39,404 nucleotides of DNA from Acidobacteriota bacterium (GCA_016184115.1 JACPDH010000046.1:1-39404), one strand, 5' to 3'. Positions 7,015-15,241 are shown, counted from the stretch's first letter. The notes: a model not told the origin generated them from the sequence alone. Numbers and translations are program-made.

Positions 7015-8730
7015 GTGAAACGAAGATTCTCTCGGCTGTTCGTCGCACTTACCCTCGCCATCCTTGCGGCCGCCTGCAAGAACGAGAAAGCCGCCGCGCC
7101 GCCCGCCCCCACCGCCGCGCAGGGTCCCGAGATCGTCAAGGACCTCGACGCGCGACTTGCAAAGCTGCCCCTCACGACGATCGACTACGACCGCTCGCTG
7201 CTCGACGAGTACGAGACGAAAGTCCTCCAAAAGCTGATCGAGGCGGCCAAAGTCATCGACGACATCTACTGGGTTCAGGTCGCCGGGGAGAACCCCGCGA
7301 TCAAGGCGGAGCTCGAGAAGGCAGCCGCGGCGTCTCCCGAGCATGCTAAGGCGCTCGCGCTATTCGTGATGAACCACGGCCGCTGGGATCGCCTCGCGGA
7401 AGATGAGCCGTTCGTCGCTCCCCTTGGGGAAGCGGGAAAGAAGCCACAGGGCGCCGGCTTCTACCCGACCGACATGACCAAGGAAGAATTCGAGGCGTGG
7501 ATCGCCGCGAACCCGAAGGACAAAGACGCATTCCAGGGCACCTTCACCGTCATCGAGCGCGACGGCAAAGGACTGAAGGCCGTCCCCTTCTCCGAAGCCT
7601 ACAAGGCGAAGCTGGAAGAAGCCGCCACGAAGCTACTCGAGGCAGCGGCGATGACGAAGAACGCCTCATTGAAGAGCTTCCTCGAGAAGCGCGCCGCCGC
7701 GTTCCTCTCGAACGACTACTACGAGAGCGACTTCGCCTGGATGGACCTCGATTCGCCGATCGAAGTCGTGATCGGCCCTTACGAGGTCTACGAGGACGGC
7801 ATCTTCAACTACAAGGCCTCATTCGAGGCATTCGTCTGCGTCGTCGACAAGGGAGAGAGCGACAAACTCAAGATTTACGAGAAACATCTCCCCGACATGG
7901 AGCGCGCGCTCCCAATCGCTGACGAGCACAAGAACCCGAATCGTGGCGGCGAGTCACCGATCAAAGTCGTTCAGGAAGTCTTCACCGCCGGCGACGCGCG
8001 AAACGGCGTGCAAACTTCGGCGTTCAATCTCCCTAACGACGAGCGAGTCCGCGAGGCGAAGGGCTCGAAGAAGGTGATGCTCAAGAACGTGATGGAGGCG
8101 AAGTTCAAGCAGAGTGGCGAGCCGATCGCGAAGCGAACGCTCGATCCGAGCCAGGTCTCCCTCATCAACTTCGACGCCTACTTCAACTTCGTTCTCTTCC
8201 ACGAGCTGTCCCACGGCCTGGGGCCCGGCATCATCAAGGGACCCGACGGCAAGAAGATCGAGAACAGGTTGCTCCTCAAGGAGCTCTACTCGTACATCGA
8301 GGAGTGCAAGGCCGATGTCGTCGGTGTGTGGGCCGTCCAGTATGCGCTCGACAAGGGGCTCATCAAGGAGTTCAACAAGGAACAGCTTCACGCGACGACC
8401 GCCGGCATGGCGTTCCGCTCGATTCGCTTCGGCATCGACGAAGCACACGGCCGCGGGACTGCCGTGCAGTGGAACTGGTACCGCGAGAACGGCGCGATCG
8501 TCCCCGGCGCCGACGGCACGTTCAAGATCGAAATGGCGAAAATGGATGCAGCCGTGAAATCGCTCGCGACCGAGCTGCTGATGATCGAAGCGACGGGCGA
8601 CTACGCCCGCGCCAAGGCTCTTCTCGACAAGTACGGCGTGAAGAATGCCGAGATCGACGAGGTCAACAAGAAGCTCGAAGACATCCCAACCGACATCACT
8701 CCCGTGTTCGTCGCGGCGGGAGAGAAGTAG
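7015..8730 (+). CDS. M49 (dipeptidyl-peptidase III-like) zinc peptidase, lipoprotein
   Basis: A 571-residue protein starting at GTG 7015, with AAGGAG six nt upstream. The N-terminus is a lipoprotein signal (hydrophobic core then LAAAC, Cys near residue 21), so it is probably tethered in the periplasm. The catalytic zinc motif is HELSH (396-400) with the second motif EECKAD (429-434); in DPP III the second Glu of EECRAE is the third zinc ligand. Classical DPP III has a six-residue HExxGH; a five-residue HExxH, as here, has been described for a Caldithrix abyssi M49 enzyme. It probably removes dipeptides from short peptides. The downstream position after larEB suggests co-transcription, but no pathway link is evident. 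Confidence 0.88.
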   Translation: MKRRFSRLFVALTLAILAAACKNEKAAAPPAPTAAQGPEIVKDLDARLAKLPLTTIDYDRSLLDEYETKVLQKLIEAAKVIDDIYWVQVAGENPAIKAELEKAAAASPEHAKALALFVMNHGRWDRLAEDEPFVAPLGEAGKKPQGAGFYPTDMTKEEFEAWIAANPKDKDAFQGTFTVIERDGKGLKAVPFSEAYKAKLEEAATKLLEAAAMTKNASLKSFLEKRAAAFLSNDYYESDFAWMDLDSPIEVVIGPYEVYEDGIFNYKASFEAFVCVVDKGESDKLKIYEKHLPDMERALPIADEHKNPNRGGESPIKVVQEVFTAGDARNGVQTSAFNLPNDERVREAKGSKKVMLKNVMEAKFKQSGEPIAKRTLDPSQVSLINFDAYFNFVLFHELSHGLGPGIIKGPDGKKIENRLLLKELYSYIEECKADVVGVWAVQYALDKGLIKEFNKEQLHATTAGMAFRSIRFGIDEAHGRGTAVQWNWYRENGAIVPGADGTFKIEMAKMDAAVKSLATELLMIEATGDYARAKALLDKYGVKNAEIDEVNKKLEDIPTDITPVFVAAGEK

Positions 8731-8787
8731 GGGTCAACGTCAGGGCGCGGCGAGGGGCGCGGCGAGGGCCGCGCCCCAACGAACCCC

Positions 8788-8893
8788 TGAAGTTAGAAGT
8801 TAGAACGGCGAACGTTGAATCCAGAAAGGAGGGCCGCTCAGTTGACGGCTTCTTTTCTGGATTCAACGTTCGCCGTTCTAACTTCTAACTTCA
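8788..8893. repeat. Perfect long inverted repeat of heptad units between convergent genes
   Basis: 8788-8826 and 8854-8892 are perfect inverted copies of about 39 bp separated by 27 nt. Reading outward from the glycosyltransferase stop, the arm has GAA every 7 nt: GAAGTTA, GAAGTTA, GAACGGC, GAACGTT, GAATCCA, GAAA. The right arm includes the stop codon of the minus-strand glycosyltransferase. Probably a bidirectional terminator for the M49 and GT4 genes. Confidence 0.85.
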
Positions 8894-9898
8894 ACAACCT
8901 TCCAAACGTCCAGCGACCATCACCCCCTCCAACGCCTCCCCCACCCTCCCCGCGCTGAATCTGCTCGCGACGGCGCGTCCCCTCTGGCGCAACCGCGCGC
9001 GCAGCTCCTCATCGTCGAGCAACTCGACGAGCTTCTCGCCGAGATCGATGGGATCGCCCTCCGAGGCGAACTGCGCGTAATCGTGCGGCTCGCCAAATCC
9101 GAGGAATGATGGGATCCGTGTGAGCACGCAGGGAAGACCTGCCGCCATCGCCTCGGCAGCCGGAAGACCGAAGCCTTCTCCCGCGCGGTTCGTGCCGAGA
9201 TAGACGTCGCACGAATGGACGACACGCGTCATCTCCGCGCATGTGAGGCTGACATGGAATTCGTCGACCGACTCACTCACCGGCTCTGCAAGTGAGGGCC
9301 GCCAGGGCGAAACGCGGACGAGTGCGATGGAGTGTCCGAACCAGCGAGCGTGCCCCACCGCGCCGTAGGCGTCGTCGATCCCCTTCGTCTCGACCTGCGC
9401 CGCCCCGACGACGAGCACGCGGGGAGGATCGTTTTCCGGCGGCAGCTTCGATCGCGCGAGCTCCGCGTCGACGATCTGTCCAATCTCCACGGCGTCACGA
9501 TGGAAGCCACGCGCGAAGGTCGCGAGATGCTTCGATACCGCGATCTTTGCAACAGGCAGCCGCCAGGCTGCTTCGATGCACGCGCGCTCGGTTTCGCTCT
9601 CTGCAAAATCGGGCTCGCGGCGCTGCACGAGATGAAGCGTCCGTGGTGCGCCGAGCGCGAGCGCCGGTTCGAGCGTCTGCCAGCTCGTCGCGATCACACA
9701 CTGGGGGTCACGGCGCTCGACCTCGGAGAGCTCGTCGACCGTGAGCCATTCGGCACGGGAAGCGCGCCATCCTGGAGTCGCCGCGGTCGTCGCGATCACG
9801 ACTTCGTGTCCCCGCGCGATCAGCGCGTCAGCCTGTGCCAACACGACACGCACATCACCCGAGATCGAGGTGTCGTCGAGCAGGTAGGCGATGCGCAT
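8891..9898 (-). CDS. Glycosyltransferase family 4 (GT-B fold)
   Basis: A 335-residue GT-B protein starting at ATG 9898. The N-terminal acceptor domain opens with MRIAYLLDD and has a glycine-poor Rossmann strand; the C-terminal donor domain carries the GT4 signature EGFGLPAAEAMAAGLP (241-256), where the first Glu usually contacts the nucleotide-sugar. It is slightly short for the family (commonly 350-400). No membrane segments, so it acts at the inner face on an unknown acceptor, plausibly a lipid-linked glycan or a small molecule. Monocistronic: the next gene upstream ends at 10041 behind another heptad hairpin. Donor and acceptor cannot be predicted. Confidence 0.85.
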   Translation of the reverse strand: MRIAYLLDDTSISGDVRVVLAQADALIARGHEVVIATTAATPGWRASRAEWLTVDELSEVERRDPQCVIATSWQTLEPALALGAPRTLHLVQRREPDFAESETERACIEAAWRLPVAKIAVSKHLATFARGFHRDAVEIGQIVDAELARSKLPPENDPPRVLVVGAAQVETKGIDDAYGAVGHARWFGHSIALVRVSPWRPSLAEPVSESVDEFHVSLTCAEMTRVVHSCDVYLGTNRAGEGFGLPAAEAMAAGLPCVLTRIPSFLGFGEPHDYAQFASEGDPIDLGEKLVELLDDEELRARLRQRGRAVASRFSAGRVGEALEGVMVAGRLEGC

Positions 9899-9942
9899 GG
9901 AAGGAGGCTACGCCTGGTGATGGCGCTGGTTCACGGAAAACC

Positions 9943-10042
9943 GGAAGTGAGAACGCGGAACGATGAAGTATGAACCCAGAAGGAAGCCTCTGCCGGCCTC
10001 TCATCTCTGGATTCGCACTTCATCGTTCTGCGATTTCACTTC
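9943..10042. repeat. Imperfect long inverted repeat of heptad units
   Basis: 9943-9980 pairs with 10005-10042 with a few mismatches. The arm reads GAAGTGA, GAACGCG, GAACGAT, GAAGTAT, GAACCCA, GAAGGAA. The right arm covers the first two bases of the stop codon of the minus-strand gene at 10041. Same family as 8788-8893. Confidence 0.8.
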
Positions 10043-10499
10043 AATCGTTCCCCTCCACCAGCGTCCCCGACAGCTCCGCCTTCTCGGCGCGACGCACGAT
10101 CTCGCTCCGTGCGATCGCATAGCCCGCAATTGCGTCGACGAGCAGCTTCCGCCCGTCGGTCGCGAAGAGAATCAGGATCTTCCGCCGGATCTCGCGGATC
10201 TCGACGATCTCGTCCCAGCGAAGCGTCGTCCCGCTCCCAGGGAACGGCAAGATCGTGTTCCGGTACCTCACGCAGACAGTGTCGACGACGATCTCGTCGC
10301 CGTACTGCATCAGCGCGGACGCGACGGTCCCCAAAAACAAGAGCGCGAGAGCGACGACCGAGTACCAGGCGATGTCGCCGCTCGCGAGGTACGCGACGAG
10401 GATTCCTGCCGACCCGAAGACGGCGGTGCAAGCCACAAGCCGCGCCAACGGCGTGCGATCGAAGACGAGCCTGTCAGCCGGGACGGTTGACTCTCCCAT
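10041..10499 (-). CDS. Small PH-like membrane protein of unknown function
   Basis: A 152-residue protein with two membrane segments at about 20-40 and 44-64, then a soluble beta-rich C-terminal region (about 68-140) with the pattern of bacterial PH-like domains (EIVVDTVCVRYRN, TLRWDEIVEIREI, ILILFATDGRKLLVDAI). Such proteins often sense or stabilise the membrane, but no function is established. It has its own heptad hairpin at the 3' end and AT-rich sequence upstream (10600-10660). The ORF is real by codon pattern and membrane topology; the PH label is by pattern only. Confidence 0.7.
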   Translation of the reverse strand: MGESTVPADRLVFDRTPLARLVACTAVFGSAGILVAYLASGDIAWYSVVALALLFLGTVASALMQYGDEIVVDTVCVRYRNTILPFPGSGTTLRWDEIVEIREIRRKILILFATDGRKLLVDAIAGYAIARSEIVRRAEKAELSGTLVEGND

Positions 10500-10652
10500 G
10501 CGCGTTCCTGCCTTCGCAACGACAATCGGGGTCAGCCTCTTCCGTCACGCTGGCGGAATGGCGAATCGAGAGTGGGCACGCCACGAGTCTGCCCGCGAAA
10601 TCGCGAATACCAACCGTTTTACCTTGCCAAATACATAGACAATAATAGCATT

Positions 10653-10680
10653 TTAATTTGCGATTCTTAATTCTCGATTC
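10653..10680. repeat. Heptad-periodic tract upstream of proS
   Basis: On the minus strand it reads GAATCGA, GAATTAA, GAATCGC, AAATTAA. It lies in an AT-rich intergenic stretch rather than at a stop codon, so it is an exception to the tail pattern. Confidence 0.55.
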
Positions 10681-10710
10681 ACTCGGCAGACGCCGGGCGA
10701 CCGATTCCGC

Positions 10711-10716
10711 TACAAT
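10711..10716 (+). promoter_or_regulatory. Candidate -10 box (TACAAT) of proS
   Basis: TACAAT 44 nt before the proS ATG, with a GGGCC/GGCCC hairpin in the leader (about 10728-10743) and GGAG near the start. The -35 is weak. Confidence 0.4.
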
Positions 10717-10760
10717 CTCCCGCCTCGTGGGCCGCAAAGGCCCGCGGAACGGAGCCCCCC

Positions 10761-12482
10761 ATGCGCTGGTCCCAGTACTTCGTCTATACCCTTCGCGAAG
10801 ATCCCTCCGACGCAGACGTCATCAGTCAAAAGCTGATGACGCGCGCCAGCATGATCAAGAAGCTCGCGGCCGGCATCTATACCTACCTTCCGCTCGGACT
10901 TCGTTCGATCCATAAGCTCGAGTCGATCGTTCGCGAGGAGATGAACCGCGCCGGCGCGGTCGAGCTCTCGATGCCTGCAATCCAACCTGCCGAGATCTGG
11001 CAGGAATCGGGCCGCTGGTTTCAGTACGGCAAGGAGCTCCTCCGGATCAAGGATCGCCACGATCGCGATTTCATCTTCGGGCCGACGCACGAAGAGGTCA
11101 TCACGAGCGTCGTCCGCGACTCGATCAACTCCTACCGGCAACTGCCGGTCAATCTCTACCAGATCCAGACGAAGTTCCGTGACGAGGTGCGTCCCCGATT
11201 CGGCCTGATGCGCGGCCGCGAATTCATCATGAAGGACGCCTACTCGTTCCACACGAGCATGGAGTCGCTCGATGATGCCTACACGGCAATGCGCGACGCT
11301 TACAACCGCATCTTCAAACGCTGCGCGCTCGACTACGTCATGGTCGACGCCGACACCGGAAACATCGGCGGATCGGCGTCACACGAGTTCCACGTCATGG
11401 CGAAGTCGGGCGAAGACGCAATCGCCCGCTGCCCGAAATGCTCCTACGGCGCGAACACCGAAAAGGCAGTTGGAACGATCGCCGACGCCGGCCTCGGTTC
11501 GGACGCCGCCGCGCCTCTGACCGAAGTCGCGACGCCTAACATGAAGTCGATCGAGGACGTCGCAAAGTTTCTCGGCGTCGCGACCTCCAGGGTCGTCAAG
11601 ACGCTGATGTACGACACCGACCTCGGCCCGATCATGGTCCTCATCCGCGGCGACCGCGAGGTCAACGAGATCAAGGTGAAGAACTACTCGGGGACTCAGT
11701 GGGTCGTCATGCTCACCGACGACCGCTTCGATGAGGCCGTCGGCGGCCCCGCCGGTTTCGTCGGCCCCGTCGGCGCGAAGAAGATTCGCGTCATCGCCGA
11801 CAAGCACCTCGAGGGAACGACGAACTGGATCACCGGCGCGAACAAGCTCGACGCGCACTACACCGGCGCGACCATCGGCCGCGACTTCGAAGCGCCCGAA
11901 TTCGCCGACGTGCTTCTCGTTCGCGAGGGAGACCTCTGCCTTCGCTGCGGCACCGCGATGGAGATCCACCGCGGCATCGAAGTCGGCCACATCTTCAAGC
12001 TCGGCACGAAGTACTCGAAGGCGATGAACTGCGTCTTCCTCGACGAGGCGGGCGAGCGCCAGCCGATGATCATGGGCTGCTACGGGTTAGGCGTCGGACG
12101 AACCGTCGCATCGGCGATCGAGCAGAACCATGACGCCGACGGCATCATCTGGCCGATTCCAATTGCGCCATTCGAAGTGATGATCGTGACCGCAGGCCAG
12201 GACGAGAACGTCCGTACGACCGCGGCTGCGATCCACGACAAGCTCGAAGCCGCCGGTATCGACGTCATGTGGGACGACCGCGACGAACGCCCAGGCGTGA
12301 AGTTCAAGGACGCCGACCTCGTCGGCTTTCCCGTGAAGATCACCGTCGGTGCCAAGAGCCTCGCCGAAGGGAACGTCGAGTGGAGCCTTCGCCGCGACCC
12401 GAAAGCGCGCAACATCGGCAAGCCCGACGAAGTCGTCGCGAAGGTCGTCGCGATGATCGAGGAAGCGAGAGGGACGAGGTAG
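10761..12482 (+). CDS. proS: Prolyl-tRNA synthetase, bacterial type
   Basis: Charges tRNA-Pro. The 573 residues match the bacterial (ProS, E. coli-like) form. Visible class II features are the N-terminal MRWSQYFVYTLRE, motif 2 region (FRDEVRPRFGLMRGREFIMKDAYSFH), the GPTHEEV loop, motif 3 (GCYGLGVGRTVAS) and the C-terminal anticodon-binding domain from about 465. Between motifs 2 and 3 is the YbaK-like editing insertion (about 225-390) that hydrolyses Ala-tRNA-Pro. Two GCCTAAC heptamers lie in the gene, one producing a TTA codon in GLGVG. The TAG stop runs directly into an array of GAATTTC units. Confidence 0.97.
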   Translation: MRWSQYFVYTLREDPSDADVISQKLMTRASMIKKLAAGIYTYLPLGLRSIHKLESIVREEMNRAGAVELSMPAIQPAEIWQESGRWFQYGKELLRIKDRHDRDFIFGPTHEEVITSVVRDSINSYRQLPVNLYQIQTKFRDEVRPRFGLMRGREFIMKDAYSFHTSMESLDDAYTAMRDAYNRIFKRCALDYVMVDADTGNIGGSASHEFHVMAKSGEDAIARCPKCSYGANTEKAVGTIADAGLGSDAAAPLTEVATPNMKSIEDVAKFLGVATSRVVKTLMYDTDLGPIMVLIRGDREVNEIKVKNYSGTQWVVMLTDDRFDEAVGGPAGFVGPVGAKKIRVIADKHLEGTTNWITGANKLDAHYTGATIGRDFEAPEFADVLLVREGDLCLRCGTAMEIHRGIEVGHIFKLGTKYSKAMNCVFLDEAGERQPMIMGCYGLGVGRTVASAIEQNHDADGIIWPIPIAPFEVMIVTAGQDENVRTTAAAIHDKLEAAGIDVMWDDRDERPGVKFKDADLVGFPVKITVGAKSLAEGNVEWSLRRDPKARNIGKPDEVVAKVVAMIEEARGTR

Positions 12483-12483
12483 C

Positions 12484-12525
12484 GAATTTCGAATTTCGAA
12501 TTTCGGATTTCGGATTTCGGAATGA
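12484..12525. repeat. Tandem heptamer array immediately after the proS stop
   Basis: GAATTTC three times, GGATTTC twice, then GGAATGA: six 7-nt units in a row beginning 2 nt after the proS stop. The cleanest example of the heptad class in this window. Confidence 0.9.
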
Positions 12526-12612
12526 ACGCGCGCCTCCGTAGCGGCGCGTTGTCGTTACGGCCCACTGCGTGCGGCAGCGCCTGAGAAAAGAAATGGACGC
12601 CGAGAGAACGAT

Positions 12613-12747
12613 TTGTCGCCCTGAGCGGAGCGAAGGGCTTCTCAGGCTGGTACAGACGAGGTGGTCAGCCGCACGCCTTCGCGCTAATGGATTGTCAGTA
12701 CCAACCTGAGAGGTTCTTCACTCCGCTTCGCTTCGTTCAGGACGACA
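12613..12747. repeat. Palindromic dispersed-type repeat (GTCnTCCTGA...CTCAGG arms)
   Basis: Left arm about 12613-12653 and right arm about 12698-12747 are imperfect inverted copies sharing TGTCG, CCTGA, AGCGAAG, CTCAGG and TGGTAC blocks; the right arm has a short extra GAAGCG-type stretch. No ORF. It lies in the proS-blaI gap and probably belongs to a genome-wide repeat family. Confidence 0.7.
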
Positions 12748-12946
12748 CGTCGCCTCGGTATGGCCGCCTAACTCGATCCTCGAGCCCAAACCACCGCCCA
12801 CTTCGTAACTCGTCGTGGCGTCCTGTCCCGCCGCTGCGCGGCTCGCCACCCGCTACGCTATTTCACGCCACCGGCGTGTGGAGCTCCTTCACACCTCCTT
12901 CGGGAAGACGACCGGCCCATCCACGCACCTTGTTCAACATTGCCCC
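12748..12946. other. Gene-free stretch before the blaI promoter
   Basis: No credible ORF. It holds short GC-rich inverted motifs (CCGCCGCTGCGCGG, CGCCACCGGCG) and one GCCTAAC heptamer (12766), but no recognised feature. It may be a decayed extension of the repeat at 12613-12747. Confidence 0.5.
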
Positions 12947-12975
12947 TTGACATCAAGCTACTACGATTGTAGTTT
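12947..12975 (+). promoter_or_regulatory. blaI promoter with Bla/Mec-type operator
   Basis: TTGACA (12947-12952), 17-nt spacer and TAGTTT (12970-12975). Overlapping the spacer and -10 is TACTACGATTGTAGTT (12959-12974), a near match to the BlaI/MecI operator consensus TACTACATATGTAGTA, with 12 of 14 core positions symmetric. Repressor bound here would block RNA polymerase, giving autoregulation of blaI and the M56 gene. AGGAG precedes the blaI ATG. Confidence 0.88.
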
Positions 12976-13002
12976 TTAATACGACAACACTAGGAGTCAT
13001 CG

Positions 13003-13419
13003 ATGGCGAAACCCAAAGAGGTCAACCTCACGAAATTCGAGCTCGAGATCATGGAAGTCCTCTGGGACATTGGCGAGGCCTCGGTCCGCGAGGTTCAGGA
13101 GAAGCTCCACGAGCGGAAACGGCCGGCCTATACGACGGTGCAGACGATCTTCGCGCGGCTCGAAGAGAAGGATGCGGTTCGCAGGACGCGAAAGATTGGC
13201 AACGCGTTTCTCTTCGAACCGCTCATCACACGCAAGTCGGTCTATCGCCGGCTCATCGACCAGTTCCTCGACCTGTTCGGCGGATCGGCTGAGCCGGTCG
13301 TCGCGCGTCTGGTCGAAACCGGGAAGCTCACGCTCGCGGACCTGAAGGCGATCGAAGAGCAACGCGCGGTTGCCTCCGAACCCACAGAAGGCTCGAACCG
13401 GAAACGAGGACGCAAATGA
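13003..13419 (+). CDS. blaI: BlaI/MecI-family transcriptional repressor
   Basis: A 138-residue winged-helix repressor. The N-terminal domain (about 7-75: TKFELEIMEVLW, ASVREVQEKL, YTTVQTIFARLEEKDAV) is a clear match to BlaI/MecI, with the recognition helix around YTTVQTIFARL. The C-terminal part (about 80-120) is the dimerisation region, followed by a basic tail. In studied systems the repressor is inactivated by cleavage triggered by the partner M56 peptidase. It binds the operator at 12959-12974 just upstream and overlaps the M56 gene by 4 bp (ATGA). No beta-lactamase is linked, so the regulon is probably not, or not only, drug resistance. Confidence 0.94.
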   Translation: MAKPKEVNLTKFELEIMEVLWDIGEASVREVQEKLHERKRPAYTTVQTIFARLEEKDAVRRTRKIGNAFLFEPLITRKSVYRRLIDQFLDLFGGSAEPVVARLVETGKLTLADLKAIEEQRAVASEPTEGSNRKRGRK

Positions 13420-15005
13420 ACGCGCTCGCGGACGGCTTCCAAAGTCATGTCAGCCACCACCTCCCGGCGTTTCTTTCTCACCTCTGGAGCTCGACGATCT
13501 TTCTCGCACTCGCGCTTTTCGTCGTTTACGCGCTACGCAAGAGGATCACCGCCGGCACGCGCTTCACGATCGTCCTCATCGGGATGGCGAAGTTCGCGAT
13601 CCCGGCGACGGCCGTCATGAATTCCCTGGGAGCCCTGCGGGAGATGATCCTGCCGACGCAGGCTCCGGCGCAGCTCGAAGTTCCGCTGCGCATGCTCACG
13701 GGACCCTTCACGCTCGCGAGCAAGACGCCACAAGAGGGGCTCGTGCTGCCGATCGCAGCGGCCGCGTCGATTCTGATCAGCCTCATCCTCATCGCGCGCT
13801 TCACGCTGTCGCGCCAACGCCTCATCGCTCTCTCGGTGCGGACGGCGCTTCCACCTGATCGGCGCGAAGTCGAAGCACTCGCGAGGGCGCGTCGCCGCGC
13901 GGGGGTCGGACGCAGCATCGACCTGGCGCGCTCGCCAATCCCCGAGGCGCCTGCCGTTCTGCGGACGTTCAGGCCGGTCATCATTCTCCCCATCACAGGT
14001 TGTGACGATCTTTCCGACGCCGAACTGGAGTCGATTCTCTGCCACGAGTGCGCACACGTGGCGAGACACGACAACGTCCTCGCGCGTCTGGAGCATGTCG
14101 TCTGCGCCCTCTTCTGGTTCCATCCGCTGATCTGGATTGCGCAACGGATCGCCGCGACGGAACGGGAGCGTGCGTGCGACGAAGTAGTCTCGGCTTCGGC
14201 CGAGCAACGTGACACGTATCTGGCGGCGATCGCGAAGTTCTGCCACGCGGCGATCGCGCCGCGGCTGCCGGGCGTGTCGTGCATGGCAACCTCGAAACTC
14301 AAAGAAAGGATGGATCACGTCATGGGTTATCCGGAATTCAGAACGCGAGCGCTGTCGCCGAGGCGCGTCGGGCTCGTGGCCGCAGCGTCACTGCTCGCGT
14401 TCACGGCAGCATCAGGCCTCGTGGGCGCAGGGAAAGCGTCGGGGGACTCCCCGAAGGAGCTCAAAGGGCCATACTCCGTCAAAGTCACCGCGGAGCGATC
14501 CGGCGAGAGCGTCACGATTCGAGGCTCCGTCAGCGAAGCCGGCACGGCAAAGCTGATCTCTGAACCGTCGATCGTCGTCGCAGCCGGCGAAAAGGCGACT
14601 ACCCGGTCGACGAATGGCGACACGGAGGTCGTATTCGATGCGGCGCCTGCAGGGAACGACGCGTTCCTCATCGAGGTGAGGATCTCCAGGAACGGAGAGC
14701 TCGTGCAGACTGGCCGCTTCGCGGTCGTCGTGGACAACAAAGACGAAAAGTCGAGGCCCGCGGAGAATCCCAGGTTCACTGGCGAGCCGATCGACTTAAG
14801 CCTGAAAAACGCCAACCTCCGTGACGTCATCAAGACGTTTGGTCAGCTCACGATGCTCGACATGAGACTCGAGTCGGACATCGAAGGAGTCGTCACGGTG
14901 GAATGGCACAACGTACCGTGGGACCAGGCGTTCGACGAATTGATGAAGGAGCATGGCCTAACATATCGCACCGAAGGGTCCGTGGTTCACATTCAAAAGA
15001 AGTGA
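13416..15005 (+). CDS. BlaR1-like M56 membrane metallopeptidase with C-terminal STN-like domain
   Basis: A 529-residue protein. Membrane segments at about 24-40, 50-68, 110-128 and 317-336 enclose an M56 zinc peptidase domain with HECAH (210-214) and the third ligand in ACDEVV (E256). Beyond the last membrane segment is a periplasmic part: an unclassified beta-rich region (about 350-442), then residues about 453-528 (IDLSLKNANLRDVIKTFG ... VVHIQKK) resembling the secretin/TonB short N-terminal (STN) domain. BlaR1 normally has a penicillin-binding sensor here, which is absent: no SxxK/SxN/KTG set is visible. The signal sensed is therefore unlikely to be a beta-lactam by the classical mechanism. 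Co-translated with blaI. Peptidase call firm; STN call by pattern. Confidence 0.88.
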   Translation: MNALADGFQSHVSHHLPAFLSHLWSSTIFLALALFVVYALRKRITAGTRFTIVLIGMAKFAIPATAVMNSLGALREMILPTQAPAQLEVPLRMLTGPFTLASKTPQEGLVLPIAAAASILISLILIARFTLSRQRLIALSVRTALPPDRREVEALARARRRAGVGRSIDLARSPIPEAPAVLRTFRPVIILPITGCDDLSDAELESILCHECAHVARHDNVLARLEHVVCALFWFHPLIWIAQRIAATERERACDEVVSASAEQRDTYLAAIAKFCHAAIAPRLPGVSCMATSKLKERMDHVMGYPEFRTRALSPRRVGLVAAASLLAFTAASGLVGAGKASGDSPKELKGPYSVKVTAERSGESVTIRGSVSEAGTAKLISEPSIVVAAGEKATTRSTNGDTEVVFDAAPAGNDAFLIEVRISRNGELVQTGRFAVVVDNKDEKSRPAENPRFTGEPIDLSLKNANLRDVIKTFGQLTMLDMRLESDIEGVVTVEWHNVPWDQAFDELMKEHGLTYRTEGSVVHIQKK

Positions 15006-15066
15006 GCTCCCGGATACGCTGGCGCTCTGACGCCTCCCTTCAGACCGCAGGCGTGACGTAGGGTAG

Positions 15067-15101
15067 CCGGTGGTGGCACGCGCGAAGCACGCCACCACCG
15101 G
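15067..15101. terminator. Strong hairpin between convergent genes
   Basis: CCGGTGGTGGC (15067-15077) pairs perfectly with GCCACCACCGG (15091-15101) around a 13-nt loop, 61 nt beyond the M56 stop and opposite the anti-sigma gene. No U-tract follows, so it would be a U-less hairpin terminator or an RNA-stabilising stem. Confidence 0.6.
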
Positions 15102-15214
15102 TGACGGCGCGAATTGAATGCGCGCACCCCGCAGGGACGCCGGCGCTCACGGCGACGGTCAGGGGCGACATGTTAGGGATCGAAGGCTTCGCCGACCACA
15201 CTGCACCGCTCCGA

Positions 15215-15241
15215 GGTGCGCACCGATCCATGGTGCGCACC
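15215..15241. repeat. Two copies of the palindrome GGTGCGCACC
   Basis: Identical 10-bp palindromes at 15215-15224 and 15232-15241, centres 17 bp apart, just downstream of the anti-sigma gene end. Spacing resembles paired operator sites, but no promoter is nearby. Confidence 0.55.

Noticed and set aside
6067-7344. 425-aa minus-strand open frame over larE, larB and M49
   Set aside because: Antisense shadow; the plus-strand genes have conserved motifs.
10723-10760. T-box or amino-acid riboswitch in the proS leader
   Set aside because: The leader is about 38 nt with one short hairpin, too short for a T-box.
12484-12525. CRISPR-like array after proS
   Set aside because: Units are 7 nt with no spacers; a simple tandem array, not CRISPR.
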